Positions 58,630 through 64,000 of a stretch of DNA of 64,000 nucleotides are shown piece by piece; within the stretch, counting starts at the first letter, position 1, and each line of letters begins with the position of its first letter. The notes beneath the pieces were generated by a model. The model searched no databases, was not told the origin of the DNA, and saw nothing but the letters and a program-made list of their open reading frames with translations. Made by a program: the position numbers and the translations under genes. Origin of the DNA: QZKY01 sp963666295 (GTDB lineage Bacteria; Pseudomonadota; Gammaproteobacteria; Burkholderiales; Burkholderiaceae_D); NCBI GenBank assembly GCA_963666295.1, contig OY762707.1, forward strand, positions 372,001 through 436,000, written 5' to 3'.

Positions 58630-60714
58630 ATGAAACAAACTCTTTTAGTTGAACTGCTGACCGAAGAACTGCCACCGAAAGCGCTGGCAAAACTTGCCGA
58701 TGCTTTTGCGACCTCTATTTTCGAGGGCCTTAAATCGCGCAACTTCCTGAGCGAAAGCGCTGCGCTGACAACCTATACCACACCACGTCGCCTTGCACTG
58801 ACGATCAGTGATGTGCTGGATATGTCACCGGATAAGCCAATCCACATTAAAGTGCTTCCCGTCAAGGTTGGGCTCGACAAGGACGGCAAACCCACCGCGC
58901 CACTGCAAAAAAAACTTGATGCGCTGGGCTTTTCAGAAGTTCAGCTTGACGACCTGACTGTCGAGCACGACGGCAAAAATGATTGTTTATTTTATACGCA
59001 CATCGCACCCGGCTCCCAATTGCACATCGGGTTGCAAGCAGCATTAGAGGAGGCCGTCAGCCATTTACCCACGCCGAAGCAAATGACCTACCAGCGCCCT
59101 GGCGGCGTCAACGTCGAATTTGTACGACCGGCGCACAGCCTGATTGCGCTTTATGGCAGCGATGTTTTGCCAGTCTCAATTCTTGGTCTCTCTGCAGGCC
59201 GCACGACACAAGGCCACCGTTTTCTGTCACAAGGAAAAATTACCTTTGCTCACGCCAGCACTTATGCATCAACACTGGAATCGCAAGGCAAGGTCATTGT
59301 CAGCCTGCCGGCCCGCAAAGAGAAAATCCGCACGATGCTGCAGGAAAAAGCGCAATCCGATCACGTTTTAATGCCCGAATCCTTGCTGGATGAAGTCAGT
59401 GCGCTGGTTGAATGGCCCGTCATTTATGAATGCCATTTTGAACCGGAATTTCTGGAAGTGCCGCAGGAATGCCTGATTCTGACGATGCAGACCAACCAGA
59501 AATACTTTGCGCTGACCGATCCGCAAGGCCGTCTTCGCTCACGCTTTCTGATCGCATCGAATATTGAAACGGACAGTCCGGAACGCATCATCAGTGGAAA
59601 TGAGCGCGTGATCCGGCCCCGCCTTTCCGATGCACGCTTCTTCTTTGAACAGGACAAGAAAAAGCGTCTGGAAGAGCGTGTTCCCGGCCTGACCAGTGTC
59701 GTCTATCACAACAAACTCGGCTCATTGGCACAGCGCATGACCCGCGTACGTATTCTGGCCGTTGAAATTGCACGAATGCTGGGCGCAGGAGAAGCGCTGG
59801 TTGAGCGCGCCGCCACGCTGGCAAAGGCCGACTTGCTCACCGAAATGGTCGGCGAGTTTCCTGAACTGCAAGGCATCATGGGAACCTATTACGCGCGCCA
59901 TGACGGCGAGCATGAAGAAGTCGCCATGGCCGCAATGGAGCACTATATGCCACGTTTTGCCGGCGATGCACTGCCCACAACACAAACTGGCACCATCATT
60001 GCGCTGGCTGACAAACTGGAAACGCTGACAGGCATCTGGGGCATTGGTTTGCACCCAACGGGTGACAAGGATCCATACGCACTGCGCCGTCACGCACTGG
60101 GAATTTTGCGCATTCTGATTGAAAAACGCCTGCCACTCTCGCTCTCTGCCATGCTGGCGACCATCGTGCGCATATTGATCAGCAATGCCAGCCTCAAAAA
60201 TCCAACCGAACAAGTCACTGCTTTCATGATGGATCGATTGCGCGGTCTATTACGCGACCGTGGCTATACCAATAGCGAAATCGAAGCTATTCTGGCGCAA
60301 AACCCGGATCGACTCGATAACATTATCGAGCGACTGGATGCGGTCAAAGCTTTTGCTTCACTACCAGAATCGGAGGCACTTGCTGCAGCAAACAAGCGCA
60401 TCGGAAACATCTTGAAGAAGTCCAATGTGCGCGCAGGCAATGTTCAGGAAGGACTGCTCTCAGAAACACAGGAGCAAGCGCTTTATACGGCCATATCACA
60501 GTTGGAGCCGGAACTGGAGCAGTTGCTCGCACAAGGCGATTTCACAGGCGCATTGAAAATGACAGCTCATTTGCGCGATAAAGTCGACGCATTTTTTGAT
60601 ACGGTAATGGTTATGTCGGAAGACTTGAATCTACGCAACAATCGCATTGCCTTGCTGACCAAACTGCATACGATCATGAACCGCGTCGCGGACATTTCTA
60701 CGCTGGCAAGTTAA
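58630..60714 (+). CDS. glyS: Glycyl-tRNA synthetase beta subunit
   Basis: This subunit binds the tRNA and completes GlyRS. The 694-aa product (from ATG 58630, MKQTLLVELLTEELPPKAL) has the family N-terminus, 'YQRPGGVNVEFVRPAHSLIAL', an HD-like region ('LADKLETLTGIWGIGLHPTGDKDPYALRRHALGILRI') and a C-terminal anticodon-binding-like domain ('VMSEDLNLRNNRIALLTKLH'). A GTG at 58585 would add 15 residues with no family match. Confidence 0.96.
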   Translation: MKQTLLVELLTEELPPKALAKLADAFATSIFEGLKSRNFLSESAALTTYTTPRRLALTISDVLDMSPDKPIHIKVLPVKVGLDKDGKPTAPLQKKLDALGFSEVQLDDLTVEHDGKNDCLFYTHIAPGSQLHIGLQAALEEAVSHLPTPKQMTYQRPGGVNVEFVRPAHSLIALYGSDVLPVSILGLSAGRTTQGHRFLSQGKITFAHASTYASTLESQGKVIVSLPARKEKIRTMLQEKAQSDHVLMPESLLDEVSALVEWPVIYECHFEPEFLEVPQECLILTMQTNQKYFALTDPQGRLRSRFLIASNIETDSPERIISGNERVIRPRLSDARFFFEQDKKKRLEERVPGLTSVVYHNKLGSLAQRMTRVRILAVEIARMLGAGEALVERAATLAKADLLTEMVGEFPELQGIMGTYYARHDGEHEEVAMAAMEHYMPRFAGDALPTTQTGTIIALADKLETLTGIWGIGLHPTGDKDPYALRRHALGILRILIEKRLPLSLSAMLATIVRILISNASLKNPTEQVTAFMMDRLRGLLRDRGYTNSEIEAILAQNPDRLDNIIERLDAVKAFASLPESEALAAANKRIGNILKKSNVRAGNVQEGLLSETQEQALYTAISQLEPELEQLLAQGDFTGALKMTAHLRDKVDAFFDTVMVMSEDLNLRNNRIALLTKLHTIMNRVADISTLAS

Positions 60715-60727
60715 TCAGGGAGAGGAT

Positions 60728-61303
60728 ATGACGGCAAATCTGGTTATTCTTGATCGTGATGGGGTCATCAATTTTGCCGATCAGGAAGCTCCTATCAAAT
60801 CGCCGGATGAATGGGAGCCGATTCCTGGCTCGCTGGAAGCCATAGCGCGACTCAATCAAGCAGGATATCGTGTAGTCGTGGCGACCAACCAATCCGGCAT
60901 TGGGCGTGGCCTGTATAACCTGACGGCACTAAATGCCGTCCATAAAAAAATGCAATCCGCCGCACATACTGTCGGCGCAAATATTGACGCCATTTTCTTT
61001 TGTCCGCACGCAGCAAATGAAGATTGCGACTGCCGCAAACCCAAACCAGGCATGATCAACGCCATTGCCAGGCGCTACGGCGTCAAACTGGAAGGCGTTC
61101 CTGTCATCGGTGATTCGTTACGCGACCTTCAGGCTGCCTTTGTCGCGGGGTGTACGCCCAACCTTGTATTAACCGGGAATGGAAGGACGACGCAAGAAGC
61201 CGGCGGTTTACCGCCAAACACCTCGACTTACCCGGATCTGGCAGCCTTTGTCGATAGGTTGCTCAGTATAGGCAGCGACAATTCCATTGATATCAAAGAC
61301 TGA
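60728..61303 (+). CDS. gmhB: D-glycero-beta-D-manno-heptose-1,7-bisphosphate 7-phosphatase
   Basis: This HAD-family phosphatase works in ADP-heptose synthesis for lipopolysaccharide. The 191-aa product has 'LVILDRDGVINFAD' (nucleophile Asp), 'VATNQSGIGRGL', zinc-site 'CPHAANEDCDCRKPKPGMI' and 'VIGDSLRDLQAA'. It starts 13 bp after glyS behind GAGAGGAT. Confidence 0.94.
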   Translation: MTANLVILDRDGVINFADQEAPIKSPDEWEPIPGSLEAIARLNQAGYRVVVATNQSGIGRGLYNLTALNAVHKKMQSAAHTVGANIDAIFFCPHAANEDCDCRKPKPGMINAIARRYGVKLEGVPVIGDSLRDLQAAFVAGCTPNLVLTGNGRTTQEAGGLPPNTSTYPDLAAFVDRLLSIGSDNSIDIKD

Positions 61304-61322
61304 TTCACCCCCACTTTCAGCC

Positions 61323-62084
61323 ATGTTTCTTCGACGCATCAATTTGTTCATACGATCCCTGATTTTCACGCTGATCATGGTGGCGTTCACCCCCATCTGG
61401 ACCTGCGTCTGCTTGATCACGATGCCACTTCCCTACAATAAGTTCTACCATATCGCCACACGTTGGAATGCATTCATCACCTGGCTGGCCAAGGTAGTGT
61501 GTGGCATTCGTTATCAAATCAAGGGTATGGAAAACCTGCCCGACGCCCCGGCCGTCTTGCTGTGCAAACATCAATCAGCATGGGAAACAATTTTTCTGCC
61601 AACCATCACGCCGCGCCCACTGGTTTATGTCTTGAAAAAAGAACTGTTGCGCCTACCTTTTTTCGGCTGGTCGCTCGCGATGCTGGGCTTCATTGGCATC
61701 GACAGAAAACTCGGAATGCGCGCTTTCAGGCAGGTGATTCTTGAGGGTAGAAAGCGACTGAACAATGGTCAATGGATCGCCATGTTTCCCGAAGGAACAC
61801 GCACCGCGGTCGGTGAGCAGGGCGAGTATAAGGGCGGTGGAACGCGGCTGGCATCATCCACAAAATCTGTGATCGTGCCTGTTGCCTTGAATTCTGGTAA
61901 ATGCTGGCCAAGAAACTCTTTCATCAAAACACCTGGCACGATTACCGTTTCAATCGGGCCAGCAATCCATCCCGACAAGCAATCACATGATGCACTGATG
62001 GCCGAGGTTGAAAACTGGATCGAAACGGAAATGCGCATCATCTCTCCAGAGGCATACAATACCCAGCAATTACTGACACAATAA
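61323..62084 (+). CDS. plsC: 1-acyl-sn-glycerol-3-phosphate acyltransferase
   Basis: PlsC makes phosphatidic acid. The 253-aa product (from ATG 61323, MFLRRINLFIRSLIFTLIMV) has an N-terminal hydrophobic helix, the HX4E form of the acyltransferase box in 'CKHQSAWETIFLP', 'GFIGIDRKLG' and 'MFPEGTRTAVGEQGEYKGGG'. It overlaps nothing once the ATG start is used; a TTG frame into gmhB is not needed. Confidence 0.93.
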   Translation: MFLRRINLFIRSLIFTLIMVAFTPIWTCVCLITMPLPYNKFYHIATRWNAFITWLAKVVCGIRYQIKGMENLPDAPAVLLCKHQSAWETIFLPTITPRPLVYVLKKELLRLPFFGWSLAMLGFIGIDRKLGMRAFRQVILEGRKRLNNGQWIAMFPEGTRTAVGEQGEYKGGGTRLASSTKSVIVPVALNSGKCWPRNSFIKTPGTITVSIGPAIHPDKQSHDALMAEVENWIETEMRIISPEAYNTQQLLTQ

Positions 62085-62383
62085 ACATAACCTTTACTGG
62101 CTGACCGGCTTTTTTAAGCAAAAGAGGCGGCACCAATTGTCACTTTACAACACTGTGAAAATTAACAACAAGAACTTCCAGGGTAAACTTGCGTAGCTCT
62201 CACACTTTTTATAAAAATGGGGTATGATGCTTTTCTGAATGCTCATCTGCCAGCCTTGGCAAAGAATTAACCGTATGTCCTGTTTTTCAGGCATAACGCC
62301 AAATAAAAGGCGATGATATTTTGGCGGGAACTTGCCTGCCAGCAATCACGAGACCCATTTTCCCCTCCCCACTGAGGAAAATT
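62085..62383 (+). other. Intergenic region plsC / trxA
   Basis: About 300 bases with no gene that I can support. TATGAT at 62223-62228 is a candidate -10 box for trxA but no good -35 precedes it. The last 15 bases carry the trxA ribosome-binding site. Confidence 0.4.
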
Positions 62384-62710
62384 ATGAGCGAAATTATTAA
62401 AGATGTTACTGATGCTTCTTTTGAAGCCGATGTACTGAAATCAACCCGCCCGGTATTAGTCGACTTCTGGGCTGAATGGTGTGGACCTTGCAAAATGATT
62501 GCGCCTACACTCGATGAAGTCGCGAAAGAGTACGACGGAAAAATTGCCGTTGCCAAGGTCAATGTCGACAACAATCAGGCCACCCCGGCCAAATTTGGAG
62601 TACGCGGCATTCCGACACTAATTCTTTTCAAGAATGGCGTACCTGCAGCTCAAAAAGTGGGTGCTTTGAGCAAAGGACAACTGACTGCATTTATCGATAG
62701 CAACATCTAA
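62384..62710 (+). CDS. trxA: Thioredoxin 1
   Basis: This is the general disulphide reductase of the cytoplasm. The 108-aa product (MSEIIKDVTDASFEADVLKS...) has the active site 'DFWAEWCGPCKMIAP' and cis-proline in 'RGIPTLILFKNG'. GAGGAAAATT precedes the ATG. It lies upstream of rho, a common arrangement in proteobacteria. Confidence 0.98.
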   Translation: MSEIIKDVTDASFEADVLKSTRPVLVDFWAEWCGPCKMIAPTLDEVAKEYDGKIAVAKVNVDNNQATPAKFGVRGIPTLILFKNGVPAAQKVGALSKGQLTAFIDSNI

Positions 62711-62718
62711 ATTATTCG

Positions 62719-62745
62719 CGGCAATGCTACGCATTGCCGTATTTT
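62719..62745 (+). terminator. Terminator after trxA
   Basis: CGGCAATGC, a three-base loop and GCATTGCCG form a perfect 9-bp stem followed by TATTTTC, 9 bp past the trxA stop and before rho. Confidence 0.8.
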
Positions 62746-62823
62746 CAAAGCAGATGCCGCTCTGGCAATTCTGCATGACTCCCTCCTCAAGATTTTAGTC
62801 CCCCAACGGGAAATACCACAGAT

Positions 62824-64000
62824 ATGCATTTATCAGAATTAAAGGCCATGCACGTTTCAGCTTTGCTGGACATGGCCCGAAGCCTAGACATCGACAACGC
62901 CGCGCGCCTGCGCAAACAGGAATTGATGTTCTCTATTTTAAGAAAACGCGCCAAGAGCGGCGAGCAAATTTTCGGCGACGGTGTGCTAGAAATTTTGCCA
63001 GATGGCTTCGGCTTCTTGCGCTCACCAGATGCCAGTTACATGGCATCCACCGATGACATCTACATTTCCCCGTCACAGATTCGTCGCTTCAACCTGCATA
63101 CTGGCGACTCGATTGAAGGAGAAGTGCGCACTCCGAAAGATGGCGAACGATATTTCGCACTCGTGAAAGTGGACAGAGTCAACGGAGACACGCCAGAGGC
63201 CTCAAAGCACCGCATTCTATTTGAAAATCTGACACCGCTGCACCCGAATCAGCCATTGCACCTTGAACGCGACATGGCCGGTCAGGAAAATATTACCGGT
63301 CGAATTATCGACATGATTTCTCCGATCGGAAAAGGGCAGCGCGGCTTGCTGGTTGCGTCGCCAAAATCTGGAAAAACCGTCATGCTGCAACATATTGCGC
63401 ATGCGATTACGAGCAACCATCCAGATGTCACATTGATCGTGCTTCTGATTGACGAGCGCCCGGAAGAGGTAACCGAGATGCAGCGCTCTGTACGAGGCGA
63501 AGTAGTTGCTTCTACCTTTGATGAACCCGCAACCCGTCACGTTCAGGTTGCCGAGATGGTGATTGAAAAAGCTAAGCGTCTGGTTGAAATGAAAAAAGAC
63601 GTGGTCATTCTGCTTGACTCGATCACGCGACTGGCACGCGCCTACAATACCGTCATCCCGGCATCCGGCAAGGTATTGACCGGCGGTGTCGATGCCAATG
63701 CCTTGCAGCGCCCGAAACGCTTCTTTGGTGCGGCGCGCAACCTGGAAGAAGGCGGCTCACTAACGATCATCGCAACTGCCCTGATCGAAACCGGCAGCAG
63801 AATGGATGACGTCATCTATGAGGAATTCAAGGGCACGGGTAACATGGAAGTACACTTGGAACGCCGTCTGGCCGAGAAGCGTGTTTATCCTTCCATCAAT
63901 TTGAACAAATCAAGCACCCGCCGTGAGGAGTTACTAATCAAGCACGATCAACTGCAAAAAATCTGGATTTTGCGCAAACTCCTGTTCGACATGGATGAAG
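62824..64000 (+). CDS. rho: Transcription termination factor Rho (3' end outside window)
   Basis: Rho is a hexameric RNA helicase that ends transcription. 392 codons are visible. The product starts 'MHLSELKAMHVSALLDMARS' (Rho N domain), then the cold-shock-like RNA-binding domain ('VLEILPDGFGFLRSPDASYMASTDDIYISPSQIRRFNL'). The ATPase core follows: Walker A 'ASPKSGKTVML', Walker B 'DVVILLDSITRLARAYNT', Q-loop 'SGKVLTGGVDANALQRPKRFFGAARNLEEGGSLTIIATALIETGSRMDD' and R-loop 'GTGNMEVHLERRLAEKRVYPSI'. About 27 residues are missing at the end. Confidence 0.98.
   Translation, partial: MHLSELKAMHVSALLDMARSLDIDNAARLRKQELMFSILRKRAKSGEQIFGDGVLEILPDGFGFLRSPDASYMASTDDIYISPSQIRRFNLHTGDSIEGEVRTPKDGERYFALVKVDRVNGDTPEASKHRILFENLTPLHPNQPLHLERDMAGQENITGRIIDMISPIGKGQRGLLVASPKSGKTVMLQHIAHAITSNHPDVTLIVLLIDERPEEVTEMQRSVRGEVVASTFDEPATRHVQVAEMVIEKAKRLVEMKKDVVILLDSITRLARAYNTVIPASGKVLTGGVDANALQRPKRFFGAARNLEEGGSLTIIATALIETGSRMDDVIYEEFKGTGNMEVHLERRLAEKRVYPSINLNKSSTRREELLIKHDQLQKIWILRKLLFDMDE

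Overview
The window looks like the chromosome of a betaproteobacterium in Burkholderiales, most likely near Oxalobacteraceae. This is inferred from gene order (map-glnD; hfq-hflX-hflK-hflC-hisZ-purA; der-bamB-yfgM-hisS-ispG-rodZ-pilW-rlmN-ndk; plsX-fabH-fabD-fabG-acpP-fabF), from protein signatures and from the moderate base composition. No marker that fixes the genus is present.

Positions 1-12000 are accessory and rich in insertion sequences. The first 393 bases hold the 5' part of an HD-GYP cyclic-di-GMP phosphodiesterase gene (minus strand). An IS21-family element (425-3211, 6-bp target duplication) sits 31 bp upstream of its start codon and separates it from a good promoter now at 3247-3275. 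An IS1182-family element (3371-4957, 4-bp duplication GGTC) follows. A second, unrelated IS21-type element (5765-8323) has split a phased 17-bp repeat array and fused its own end to the last codons of a small DNA-binding protein gene. Its neighbours, all on the minus strand, form a small integrative element: winged-helix protein, 47-aa protein, HTH_39-type protein, AlpA-like regulator, an unrecognised 278-aa protein and a P4-type tyrosine recombinase, ending at tRNA-Ser(CGA) (11979-12068).

From 12 kb onward the content is housekeeping. Plus strand 12251-19407: map, glnD, an RluB/E/F-type pseudouridine synthase, folA and a large PLP-dependent Orn/Lys/Arg decarboxylase. The second copy of the IS21-type element (19426-21973, inverted) lies between that decarboxylase and its terminator. 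Minus strand 22027-28620 is the phosphate regulon pstS-pstC-pstA-pstB-phoU-phoB-phoR, with a Pho box upstream of pstS. A 1078-aa AsmA-like DUF748 protein is on the plus strand.

Minus strand 32234-38426: hfq-hflX-hflK-hflC, hisZ and purA. 38558-47902: der, bamB, a YfgM-like protein, hisS, ispG, rodZ, pilW, rlmN and ndk (ribosome assembly, outer-membrane assembly, tRNA charging, isoprenoids, cell shape, type IV pili). A ZIP metal transporter and a YgfX-like protein come next, then the fatty-acid cluster fabF-acpP-fabG-fabD-fabH-plsX-rpmF-yceD (49559-56033). The plus strand then carries maf, a tetrapyrrole-methylase family methyltransferase, glyQ-glyS, gmhB, plsC, trxA and the first 392 codons of rho.

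The strongest unexplained signals are in the accessory part: four 17-bp near-palindromic repeats spaced 42-44 bp, a localised block of ten synonymous differences between two otherwise near-identical transposase genes, consensus DnaA boxes inside the IS copies, and an orphan cargo gene. I found no CRISPR array and no clearly new multi-gene system.
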